Of a DNA stretch of 49,980 nt, positions 7,765-14,573 are shown piece after piece (position 1 is the first letter of the stretch; each line of letters starts with the position of its first letter). Source of the DNA: a virus; IMG/VR virus record IMGVR_UViG_3300042731_003506, positions 1 through 49,980 of that record. The stretch is one strand, 5' to 3'. The notes beneath the pieces were generated by a model. The model was not told where the DNA came from. It worked only from the letters and a program-made list of their open reading frames with translations, and made no database searches. The position numbers were made by a program, and so were the translations under genes.

Positions 7765-9028
7765 GGGCGGGGGCCTTCTTCGCCGGGGCCTTCTTCTTGG
7801 CAGCAGCCTTTTTCTTTTTAGGCTTGCTGTCCTTGCCCGTGTCGCCCTTTTTCACCTTGCCCTTACCCTTGCCCTTAGCTTTCTCCTTTTTCGCCTTGTC
7901 GCCCGTTTTAGGGGCTTTCTCGGCCTTTTCAGGTTTCACCGTGGTCCGCTTCTTGCCTACCAGGTAATACCTGGGGGGGACCGAGGTTCCGGCAGGTATG
8001 TACTTGGGCCTGGGGTTGCTGGGGTACTGGTTAAGGGCCACCGCCCGGCACCAGCCCACATGCCCCACCTGGTAGATGCTGCGGTTTCCGGGGTGGGCCT
8101 TTTCCACCTTAGCCAAAATTTCCTCGTCGGTCAGTTTGGCCTTGTCGTTTGTCAGCACCAGGTAGAAGCACAGCCTGGGGGGTTTGGCCTGCCACCACTC
8201 CTTGTCCCTGCCGAGGAATCCGCTTTTGGTACCCTTTGACGTGTCACCATTTTTCGCCATTTCATTTGCCTCCTTGTATTCGGCAGCGTGCGCTGCCAGT
8301 TTAGTTTCAGCCTTGGCCTTAGCCTGGGCCTTTGTTTGGGCCAGCTTTTCGGCCCATGCCTTCTTTTCGCCGTTCTTTACGGGGCTCGCCAGCACCCGCC
8401 TGCACCGCACACAATTTGTCGGCGCAGGGGGCACATGGTTAAATCCGCATACGCTACAGACTTTCATGAGTTTGTGCCATCTCCTTTGCGCTGCCTGGGT
8501 AGGCTTGCGCCCTTTGGGTTGATCGCAAATCGGGCAGCGTTTGGTCGTCAGCAGCAGCACCCCACACACGGGGCACCGCCAGGTGTCATTAGCCATAAGC
8601 CTGGGGCTTCCATCCTTTGCGTCCTTCACCCGGTTCAGGGTTATGGTGTAGGTGCTTTCGATTTTTTCAAGGGGGCGGTCCTTTGTGTATTTACCTGTGC
8701 CCGCTCCCTGGGGCAGGTGGGTAATCCCAGCCACCCTATCAAACGCCTGCACCGCCTGGGCCTCCGCTGCCAGGTCCTGCTGGCAAGCGGGGCACGCCTT
8801 ATTAATTGCTTCCCTGTGCGTGGCGCACCTGCGGGCCACGCTGCCTGGTGGCCTTTGCGCCAGCATAAACGTGGGCTGGGGTAGCAGCAGCCCCAGCACG
8901 GGCAGGCCACCCTGCCTCCGTCCAGGTGGCCTGTATGGTTTGCGCCTGCCGCCCGTGCTGCGGGCCTTTGCTACCAGGTCTCCATCCTGGTCCTTTACAT
9001 AACTACGGGTATACCGTTTACCAGGCAT
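7742..9028 (-). CDS. zinc-finger protein with long lysine-rich C-terminal tail
   Basis: The protein has 428 residues from the ATG at 9028 (MPGKRYTRSYVKDQDG), which follows GAGGGG at good spacing; an ATG 51 bases upstream lacks a clear ribosome binding site. Several CxxC pairs (CPAC, CPVC, CPIC, CSVC and CVRC with flanking sequence) suggest two or three zinc ribbons in the first half. An Ala/Lys helix follows. A globular section with PPRLCFYLVLTNDKAKLTDEE comes next. The last 90 residues are almost only Lys, Ala, Pro and Gly, like a histone H1 tail. Nucleic-acid binding is likely; I recognise no family. It may serve the adjacent SNF2 protein. Confidence 0.75.
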   Translation of the reverse strand: MPGKRYTRSYVKDQDGDLVAKARSTGGRRKPYRPPGRRQGGLPVLGLLLPQPTFMLAQRPPGSVARRCATHREAINKACPACQQDLAAEAQAVQAFDRVAGITHLPQGAGTGKYTKDRPLEKIESTYTITLNRVKDAKDGSPRLMANDTWRCPVCGVLLLTTKRCPICDQPKGRKPTQAAQRRWHKLMKVCSVCGFNHVPPAPTNCVRCRRVLASPVKNGEKKAWAEKLAQTKAQAKAKAETKLAAHAAEYKEANEMAKNGDTSKGTKSGFLGRDKEWWQAKPPRLCFYLVLTNDKAKLTDEEILAKVEKAHPGNRSIYQVGHVGWCRAVALNQYPSNPRPKYIPAGTSVPPRYYLVGKKRTTVKPEKAEKAPKTGDKAKKEKAKGKGKGKVKKGDTGKDSKPKKKKAAAKKKAPAKKAPARGKKVKK

Positions 9029-9224
9029 CCTCCCACCCCTCATCTTCGCGCCTGCGCTTGTCGGCCTGGGTGTCGGCATACCGCCTGGTCACCACGGTGC
9101 CACCAGGTACCACCACAAACCCTGTGTAGTATGGAAACTCTTCAAAATCGGGGTCCAGGATGCCTGCTGCCCCATCAATATGCGCCCAGCCCCGGCACCG
9201 CGCGTCGTCTCTACCGATGCTCAT
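9018..9224 (-). CDS. small hypothetical protein
   Basis: This 68-residue protein (MSIGRDDARCRG) starts at an ATGA overlap with the upstream gene and ends inside the start of the zinc-finger gene, which indicates coupled translation. It has no recognisable domain. The C-terminus is highly charged (DKRRREDEGWEDAW). No function can be assigned. Confidence 0.65.
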   Translation of the reverse strand: MSIGRDDARCRGWAHIDGAAGILDPDFEEFPYYTGFVVVPGGTVVTRRYADTQADKRRREDEGWEDAW

Positions 9225-9637
9225 CGTATGCCTCCGGCACGTCTGTACCTGGCTGCACGGTGGTGCCTGCGTCTTTTATCTGTGCGCACCATACTGGTAC
9301 CACGCAGCAGCTCGGCATCGCTGGGGGTGGGGCCATCAGCACCGTTAGCGATGTCGGTTAACTGCCTGCGGTATTTGATGAGCATTTTGCGCAGGGCTGC
9401 GCATTGGGCCTGGCTGAAGTTTTTCTCATACTGCTGCTTCACCAGGTACTGCTCCACCAGGCTGCCCGCAAACTCAGCATCGTAGGCGTTAAGGCCCACG
9501 TCGTTGCGGTCGGTGGTGCTGTGGCCGCTCTGTTCCTGAGGGGTTTGTCGCTGCCACAGCCTAAACAGGGGTCGCCATAGCTGGTGGTCTGGCATGGTTG
9601 CCAGCAGCTCCTTAACCGTGTCTTCCGTGTGTTTCAT
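9221..9637 (-). CDS. hypothetical protein
   Basis: This 138-residue helical protein starts at MKHTEDTVKELLATMP, with AAAGGA seven bases before the ATG. A longer reading to 9730 would pass through the GC-rich hairpin at 9657-9705 and is not favoured. FSQAQCAALRKMLIKYRRQL is a clear amphipathic helix, and the C-terminus is strongly basic (RTDKRRRHHRAARYRRAGG). Nucleic-acid binding is possible. It heads a small run of overlapping genes after the Spo11-like gene. Confidence 0.7.
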   Translation of the reverse strand: MKHTEDTVKELLATMPDHQLWRPLFRLWQRQTPQEQSGHSTTDRNDVGLNAYDAEFAGSLVEQYLVKQQYEKNFSQAQCAALRKMLIKYRRQLTDIANGADGPTPSDAELLRGTSMVRTDKRRRHHRAARYRRAGGIR

Positions 9638-9656
9638 TTGCCATCCTTTCAAACGG

Positions 9657-9705
9657 GCAAGCCCCGCCCGCTCGCTGCGGGTCCCTGGTGCGGGGCGGGG
9701 CTTGC
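9657..9705 (-). terminator. GC-rich stem-loop between two DNA-metabolism genes
   Basis: GCAAGCCCCGCCC at 9657-9669 is perfectly complementary to 9693-9705, with a 23-base loop. It lies in the 184-base gap downstream of the Spo11-like gene and before the next ribosome binding site. There is only a TTT after it on the minus strand, so it is a weak intrinsic terminator at best. A TATAAT sequence on the minus strand in the AT-rich stretch near 9750 could be a promoter -10 element, but I see no good -35. Confidence 0.5.
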
Positions 9706-9821
9706 GCCAGCAGCGTAAATCGTACCACACCGCTGGGCAAAATGCAAGCTAAAATTATAAATAATTTTGGCCTGCCTGGTTTTTTGTTTGTTTACCATAC
9801 TTTGCGCCCCTTAACCTATTA

Positions 9822-10733
9822 TTATAAAAGCCCCTCGCTCTCCAGGTAGGCCACCACCTGGCCGTAATTGATGCTAATGGCGTCCAGGGCCTTGCGGTCA
9901 TGGTGCTCCGCAGCCAGGGCGTCGTCCCACAGGCTGTTATCCCGTATGCTCATTACCTCGCTGCGCACCAGCTCAGCCAGCACCGTGGGCTCCAGCGCAT
10001 CCAGCTCCCAGCTTTCGGTACCGTGCTCCGCTATGTATTCCCGCGCCCTGCTGTCGGTTATCTTGGCAGGGTTAGGTGGGGGGCCATAGGCTTGCACCTG
10101 GTCCATGTTAAGGGCAATCCTGCGCACCTCCACATCCGCCCCAAACAGTATGAAGCGGTCCTGTATGTCCCGTGTCATGTCCAGCCCGCTGGGGTCATGG
10201 TCGCCCAGGTGCAGCACATAGCAGCTCTGCCCATTGCTTTCGTAGTGCAGCATCCGCCTGCCAGCCCGCCACATCGCGCTCTGGCTCACATAGCCCCGGC
10301 AACTAAAGAAGTCCACCCACATTTCGTTGCACACGGGGGCAAACACCCCAGCCAGGGCATCCTTCTCAAACCACACCTCCACCCTGCTGGGTTGGTCCGC
10401 CCATAGGTCGGTGCGGAACTCGCGGGCCATTTCGCGCACAATGTCCTGGGGGTCGTCCCAGGTAGGCAACCCACACAGCTCGCGTGTGCGGTCCACAATA
10501 GCGTTCCAGTCCACCAGTCCCGCAAGTCTGGCGTCGCTTATAAGCACGCCCAGCTTATCGTAGCTCTTCTGCGTATTGGGCAGCAGGTCGCGTGCTACGA
10601 ACTGGTAGTATAGCTGGCGCAGGGTGAGGTCAAACCCCTGGGCTTGGTACTCATTGATGATGGTGTTCGCGATGTCAATAATTGCCAAGCTGCTGGCGTG
10701 GAAGCGTTTATCCCTGTAAGTTATTTTCGGCAT
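9822..10733 (-). CDS. Spo11/topoisomerase VI subunit A-like protein (WH + TOPRIM)
   Basis: This 303-residue protein has the two-domain layout of topoisomerase VI-A and Spo11. The winged-helix (5Y-CAP) part carries TLRQLYYQF with Y42 and Y43 where the DNA-cutting tyrosine lies. The TOPRIM part carries VWFEKDAL (E123) and HLGDHDPSGLD (D178, D180). A further conserved-looking ELDALEP lies near 243-249. The family cleaves both DNA strands through a tyrosine link. No topoisomerase VI B (GHKL ATPase) partner is visible in this genome, as in Spo11. It could nick or relax DNA at replication start. Fold assignment is from motifs; activity is inferred. Confidence 0.75.
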   Translation of the reverse strand: MPKITYRDKRFHASSLAIIDIANTIINEYQAQGFDLTLRQLYYQFVARDLLPNTQKSYDKLGVLISDARLAGLVDWNAIVDRTRELCGLPTWDDPQDIVREMAREFRTDLWADQPSRVEVWFEKDALAGVFAPVCNEMWVDFFSCRGYVSQSAMWRAGRRMLHYESNGQSCYVLHLGDHDPSGLDMTRDIQDRFILFGADVEVRRIALNMDQVQAYGPPPNPAKITDSRAREYIAEHGTESWELDALEPTVLAELVRSEVMSIRDNSLWDDALAAEHHDRKALDAISINYGQVVAYLESEGLL

Positions 10734-10737
10734 GGTA

Positions 10738-10962
10738 TTAGCCCTCCTTTATCGTAGCGGTTTCATAATCTACGTTATCAAGCACATAACCGTTCGCCTT
10801 TGCCCAGGCTATGGCCCAGCGCACCAGGTCGCAGCCTGCTGGCAGGTTAGTGCCCCGTTGCATATCACGAGTATGACCAAAACCCATAACATCACCTTTG
10901 TCATTTTTAATTGCAGCACACCCATGATTCACGTTTAAAAACGCTAGTTCTTTAGTAACCAT
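10738..10962 (-). CDS. small hypothetical protein
   Basis: This 74-residue protein starts at MVTKELAFLNVNHG, with GGGGG eight bases before the ATG; an ATG six bases upstream is also possible. It ends in NVDYETATIKEG, five bases before the Spo11-like gene. MGFGHTRDMQRGTNLPAG looks like a loop-rich region. I recognise no family. Confidence 0.6.
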   Translation of the reverse strand: MVTKELAFLNVNHGCAAIKNDKGDVMGFGHTRDMQRGTNLPAGCDLVRWAIAWAKANGYVLDNVDYETATIKEG

Positions 10963-10993
10963 TCTCATTACCCCCGTTCCCTGGGGCGGCCTG

Positions 10994-11230
10994 TTAGCCC
11001 TGCCCCCGCTGTGGTAATGATCCGGTTCCTGGGTAGATGTGCGCGTCCACGCCAGCCTCATTATCTTCATTCATGATGTTTTCTAATCTTTTCAAAGCAG
11101 CCTTCTTTTCAGTTAACCGCCAAGAGCCCGCAACGAAACTCAGCCATTCACCGGCTTCATTCACCGTGCCTATCTGGTAGTTTCCAGTCACCCGGCTCCC
11201 TTGTCTAAATAATCTGTATAATACCTTCAT
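10994..11230 (-). CDS. small hypothetical protein, first gene of the DNA-metabolism block
   Basis: This 78-residue protein starts at MKVLYRLFRQGSRV, after an excellent AAAGGAGG site. A longer reading to 11332 runs into palindromes and is rejected. The N-terminal half looks beta-rich, VTGNYQIGTVNEAGEWLSFVAGSW, followed by a Lys-rich helix. It is the first gene after the 463-base non-coding gap, so it may be the promoter-proximal early gene. Function unknown. Confidence 0.65.
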   Translation of the reverse strand: MKVLYRLFRQGSRVTGNYQIGTVNEAGEWLSFVAGSWRLTEKKAALKRLENIMNEDNEAGVDAHIYPGTGSLPQRGQG

Positions 11231-11316
11231 CGTTGCCTCCTTTGTGGGCCTACGCCCACCGTTAGGGGTTAATACCTGGGGGCCTTTGCTGCCTTGCTGC
11301 CCCGTCCTGTTTGTTG

Positions 11317-11340
11317 CTAAGTTCATGTTCATGAACTTAG
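11317..11340. repeat. perfect palindrome, possible operator
   Basis: CTAAGTTCATG (11317-11327) and its exact reverse complement (11330-11340) flank TT. A 24-base near-perfect dyad just upstream of the first DNA-metabolism gene is the kind of site bound by a dimeric regulator, or forms a tight hairpin in the leader. No regulator gene is recognised in the genome. Confidence 0.65.
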
Positions 11341-11539
11341 CACATAAAATGGATTGTGTCCAGCATTTTTTCTATTTTTTTAGAACCTTTTTTGCTTTTC
11401 TAATAAAATTAGATATTTACAAACGCAGAAAACCCGACAGCGTATAGGATTTTTTCGGGGCTTTCCCGCCATTTGTGCAGAGTGCGCCATAAGTATCTAA
11501 AACTAGGCGAGAAAAAACTCCCCCTCTACATGCGCTCTA

Positions 11540-11673
11540 ATATAAAATGCCATAAGAGGACCCCCCCACCCCTATGTGGGCAAGCCCTAATTCTAAGGAG
11601 GAGGTGTTTTATGGCATTTTATATATACATTATATAAGGTACCCCCTCGGGGGGGTACCCTTTGGGCATTTTT
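11540..11673. repeat. conserved palindromic element, copy 1
   Basis: Inverted arms ATATAAAATGCCATAA (11540-11555) and TTATGGCATTTTATAT (11609-11624) enclose a CCCCCCCACCCC run and GGGCaaGCCC. A hairpin GGTACCCCC/GGGGGTACC (11638-11659) and TTTGGGCATTTT follow. The same blocks in the same order occur at 40374-40514. No gene fits inside; AAGGAGGAGG before an ATG on the plus strand opens only 8 codons. It may be a promoter or terminator module, a replication element or a small mobile repeat. Confidence 0.75.
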
Positions 11674-11693
11674 TGTAAATGCTTGTTTTTACG

Positions 11694-12407
11694 TTATTTC
11701 CAGAACCCCTTTCTGCCCAGGCGTACCTCGAGCAGGGCGTTGCCCAGCACGTCACCTTGATCAGTCAAGGCGACGTGCCCCCTACCCCCCAGGCGTATTT
11801 CATAGCGTTTGCTGGCATATACCAGGGGGTACAGGCCCACGTCAACCTCCGGCCCTGCCACCCCATAGCCCACCCCCAAATCCGCCACCATGCGCAGCCT
11901 GTCTCCATCTACGGGCAGGACTGGCTCGGGGCAGGGGGGTGGCAAGGGCGGGCAGGTGGGGCACAGCCTGGGCATGTCTAGCTGCCAGGACGCCTGGTTA
12001 AGGCCAAGCACATCCTTCACCGACACGATGATCGTGTCGGTGGGCGGCTCCGGCCCTGGGTTTGCATACCTGCGGTCCAGCTCGTAGGCCTCCACACAAG
12101 CCCTGCAATCAGCAGGCAGCCTGCGAACCACGGTTCGCAGTACTTCCCTGGTGGCTGTATCCGCATCCAGCGCACGGGTGCGCCAGGTGTCCAGCTCGCT
12201 GGTAAGGGTGCCCACCTGGGTGCCCAGGGCGTCGATTTTAGCCTGGGCCTCGGCCTGGGCTGCCTGCCAGCCTACCTGCGCGTCAGTGTAGTTCTGCTGG
12301 CAGGTGTATAGGTTGCCCTGGGCTTCACGTAGAAATAGCCACAGGGCCAGCGACAGCAGCGAGAGGGCTATTATTATGGTGAGCATTAACTTGGTTTGCC
12401 ATTGCAT
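11694..12407 (-). CDS. membrane-anchored coiled-coil protein, possible spanin-like lysis protein
   Basis: This 237-residue protein has one N-terminal membrane helix (LMLTIIIALSLLSLALWLFL, residues 7-26), then a coiled coil (QAAQAEAQAKIDALGTQVGTL), a cysteine-containing section (CRAC, and CPTCPPLPPPC near 153-163), and a beta-rich C-terminal domain with GVGYGVAGPEVDVGLYPLV. It is the last gene of the late module, next to the holin candidate and the endolysin. The topology fits an inner-membrane spanin of the Rz type, but the protein is longer and the C-terminal domain is unlike Rz, so this is only a suggestion. Confidence 0.6.
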   Translation of the reverse strand: MQWQTKLMLTIIIALSLLSLALWLFLREAQGNLYTCQQNYTDAQVGWQAAQAEAQAKIDALGTQVGTLTSELDTWRTRALDADTATREVLRTVVRRLPADCRACVEAYELDRRYANPGPEPPTDTIIVSVKDVLGLNQASWQLDMPRLCPTCPPLPPPCPEPVLPVDGDRLRMVADLGVGYGVAGPEVDVGLYPLVYASKRYEIRLGGRGHVALTDQGDVLGNALLEVRLGRKGFWK

Positions 12408-12467
12408 GGGTGCCTCCTTAAACTCATGCGGGCAGATGGCTATCTATGGCGACAGCCCTGCGTCTGT

Positions 12468-12785
12468 TTAATCATACCCAGGGCCTGCGCCCCCTCCGTA
12501 ACCTCCGCCACCTCCTTGCTGTGGAGGTGGCCCATTTTTTCCCTGGTGGTACAGCCTGGTTATGATCCACGTTATAAACGCGAAAAATGCGCTGCCCCCT
12601 ACCAGGGCCTCGACAAAGTACTCGGCAGGTATTACCGCCAGGCGCACGGTTATGACTATTAGCAGGGCGCACACGTTAGCCATTATAATGCACAGCCAGA
12701 AGGCTGTCTTGCTGGGCTTGTGGCCCTTAGCTGCTAACCAGTACCAGGGCCTGGGCGGGCATTGCTGCTGTTTACGCTGCTCTTC
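12468..12785 (-). CDS. candidate holin, two membrane segments
   Basis: The 105-residue protein read from MEEQRKQQQCPPR has two hydrophobic segments, AFWLCIIMANVCALLIVITV and ALVGGSAFFAFITWIITRLY, a charged N-terminus and a Gly-rich tail. This is the class II holin plan, and the gene follows the endolysin by 10 bases. The frame stays open upstream to 12905, but that part overlaps the coding of the endolysin's lysine tail. The ribosome binding site is weak (GAGCGGG), so the start could be the ATG at 12863. Confidence 0.65.
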   Translation of the reverse strand, partial: EEQRKQQQCPPRPWYWLAAKGHKPSKTAFWLCIIMANVCALLIVITVRLAVIPAEYFVEALVGGSAFFAFITWIITRLYHQGKNGPPPQQGGGGGYGGGAGPGYD

Positions 12786-12795
12786 CATAGCCCGC

Positions 12796-13632
12796 TCAGC
12801 TTTTATCAGGCTTGCCAGCCTTCCGAGTTTTCGAAGCTTTTTTCTTGCGCTTGGGCGCAGCATCGCTGCCCCCCTTGCCTTTGTAGGTGGTCGCCTGGCG
12901 CACATACTTAATGGTCAGCAGGGCAAGCCACCCGCGCGTCACAGGCCCCACAATACCATCGTCCTTGATGTCCACCATGCGCTGGATGGCACGCACGCGC
13001 CCGTCGTAGTTAAGGCCCACGGTGCCCATTAAGCCAGCCACCTGCGCCACCAGCTCTTCCTCACGCCCGCGCACCTCCTCCTGGTAGGCTTCCCGCAGGG
13101 CAGCAAACAGCTCGTTCTTGTGGGTAAACTGTACCCCCAGCAGGCTGGTGGGCTGCGCGTGCCAGGCCTCGGCATGGCGACTGCTGCGGAACGCCCTGGG
13201 GTGTACCAGCCAGTCGCGCCCCTGCAAGAACTCGTGGAAGCGATAGAATGTGTATGGCTTACCCTTGTCATCCTTGCCCAGCTTGCCTGTGTCGTAGTCA
13301 AAGGCACCACCCACCCCGTGCAGGCTGCTGCCAGGGATGGCTGCCAGGCGGGGCTTGCGCCTGCGCACGTCTATCTGCTGGGCAATGGGGCGCAGCACGT
13401 CGCTGACCAGCAGCTCAGGGGTGCCGGGCATTTCCAGCCAGGCATCCTGCAAGTCCATGAACTGGTGGGCAGCATCTTGCTCCATGTAGGTGAACTGCTC
13501 GACCGCCCGCTTGTCCTGCATAAGCTTCACCACGGTGGCATCTGGATGCCTGCGGGCGAAGTCCTCCTCCGCGCTGCGCCCACCCTTATATATAGTGTGC
13601 GCCAGTACGGGTTCCAGTACGATCTCAATCAT
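12796..13632 (-). CDS. endolysin: VanY/M15 peptidase with peptidoglycan-binding domain
   Basis: This 278-residue protein starts at MIEIVLEPVLAHTIYKGG after AAAGGAGGG. The catalytic domain has the M15 zinc pattern: SSLHGVGGAFD (H105, D112) and EAWH (E155, H158). It would cut peptide stems in peptidoglycan (L,D- or D,D-peptidase). RVRAIQRMVDIKDDGIVGP near 215-235 is a PG_binding_1 domain. The C-terminus is a Lys-rich tail (KRKKKASKTRKAGK), which may help bind the cell surface. The holin candidate and a membrane protein flank it. Confidence 0.88.
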   Translation of the reverse strand: MIEIVLEPVLAHTIYKGGRSAEEDFARRHPDATVVKLMQDKRAVEQFTYMEQDAAHQFMDLQDAWLEMPGTPELLVSDVLRPIAQQIDVRRRKPRLAAIPGSSLHGVGGAFDYDTGKLGKDDKGKPYTFYRFHEFLQGRDWLVHPRAFRSSRHAEAWHAQPTSLLGVQFTHKNELFAALREAYQEEVRGREEELVAQVAGLMGTVGLNYDGRVRAIQRMVDIKDDGIVGPVTRGWLALLTIKYVRQATTYKGKGGSDAAPKRKKKASKTRKAGKPDKS

Positions 13633-13942
13633 TGCTTCCCTCCTTTGGTTTAAGGCTGTTCGATTTAATAACAGCCACATCTGTCGCCAGCCCAACCAGC
13701 ACCTTGCCCTGCTCGCCCTGAGTGGATTTTATTTCCTCGACTCCCGTGGCGATCATTTGCATCCCTGTGGCCTGGGTTTCGCGGTGGGCCTCGCAGGTGT
13801 CGCCATACACCACGCTGCCCTTGAGCCTGTCCATGTCCTTGTCGGCCTTGTCGAGCCTGCCCTTAACCAGCCACACCACTATACCCACCAGGGTACTAAA
13901 CCCCAGGAGTACCAGGGCTGCGGTTAACCCGTCAATGGTCAT
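13625..13942 (-). CDS. small membrane-anchored coiled-coil protein, XhlA/holin-like
   Basis: This 105-residue protein has one N-terminal membrane helix (LTAALVLLGFSTLVGIVVWL, residues 6-25), followed by a charged coiled coil rich in Lys and Asp. A single membrane helix next to the endolysin suggests a holin or hemolysin XhlA-like lysis accessory, although XhlA itself has its membrane segment at the C-terminus. It overlaps both neighbours, by 8 bases at the endolysin and 1 base at the fibre-like gene. Confidence 0.6.
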   Translation of the reverse strand: MTIDGLTAALVLLGFSTLVGIVVWLVKGRLDKADKDMDRLKGSVVYGDTCEAHRETQATGMQMIATGVEEIKSTQGEQGKVLVGLATDVAVIKSNSLKPKEGSND

Positions 13943-14559
13943 TAATGCGCCCCCCTATCTCCACTATATATAATACGTCCTTGTGCCACGCCTTCCCTAT
14001 ATGCAACTGCGGCCCCCGTAATTATGAACTGAACCATTAAATAATAGGTAGTATCGTTAACATACACCCGCATATTTTGAATTGTCCCTGTCACATACGC
14101 GGCCTCAATATAAGGTTCGTTAGGTGGTGCCGTAAGAGGCGACGGATCGGGCACACCTATCCTGGTATATAGCTGTTCTTCGAGAACTGCCGACCCGCCA
14201 ACATTGCTCACGACAGTTCCGTCACCGTGTGCATCGATATCCGTGTGCCAATACATATCATTATTCTGCCCAGGTATTAAACTGCCCACGCCCTGGTTAG
14301 GAAGTGGTCCCCTCGCGCCAGCATATCCTACCATGATCACCTCAACAATTCTGTCGCGCCAGTCCTTACTGCTCTCTATAGGCTGCACCCACGCAAGCGC
14401 GGTGCCGGGGTTATTATAATCGAAATCAAAATACATCATCTGTGCGCCAGCTTGGAACAGGTAATCCAAATTTTCTCTAATCTTGTCCAGCAGAGTCTGA
14501 CTTATGGGGCTATTAGTATCAGTCTCGCCCTCATAAATTTGCTGCCACGTTGCTGCCAT
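13942..14559 (-). CDS. tail fibre or tail-tip accessory protein
   Basis: This 205-residue protein starts with a helical segment (ISQTLLDKIRENLDYLFQAG), which resembles the attachment region of small phage fibre proteins. It continues as beta-rich sequence with GVPDPSP and many Tyr, Thr and Gly residues, common in host-contacting virion proteins. It sits at the end of the tail genes, immediately before lysis. I do not recognise the exact family. Receptor binding is a reasonable guess. Confidence 0.6.
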   Translation of the reverse strand: MAATWQQIYEGETDTNSPISQTLLDKIRENLDYLFQAGAQMMYFDFDYNNPGTALAWVQPIESSKDWRDRIVEVIMVGYAGARGPLPNQGVGSLIPGQNNDMYWHTDIDAHGDGTVVSNVGGSAVLEEQLYTRIGVPDPSPLTAPPNEPYIEAAYVTGTIQNMRVYVNDTTYYLMVQFIITGAAVAYREGVAQGRIIYSGDRGAH

Positions 14560-14573
14560 ACTGCACCTCCTAA

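Larger units (their letters stand above)
11231..11693. other. AT-rich non-coding region between lysis and DNA-metabolism modules
   Basis: No gene is supported in these 463 bases. It holds a GTGGGC/GCCCAC hairpin at 11244-11259 and a perfect palindrome at 11317-11340 with 11-base arms CTAAGTTCATG. Two small dyads follow, TTCTA/TAGAA and TCTAAT/ATTAGA, between about 11368 and 11416. The large conserved palindromic element lies at 11540-11673. The position suits an early promoter and operator region or an origin. The dyads are seen; the role is inferred. Confidence 0.7.

Noticed and set aside
11597-11637. Plus-strand mini-gene inside palindromic element copy 1
   Set aside because: AAGGAGG before ATG looks like a start, but the frame ends after 8 codons, and the same ATG in copy 2 opens only 3 codons. 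The bases are better explained by the palindrome.
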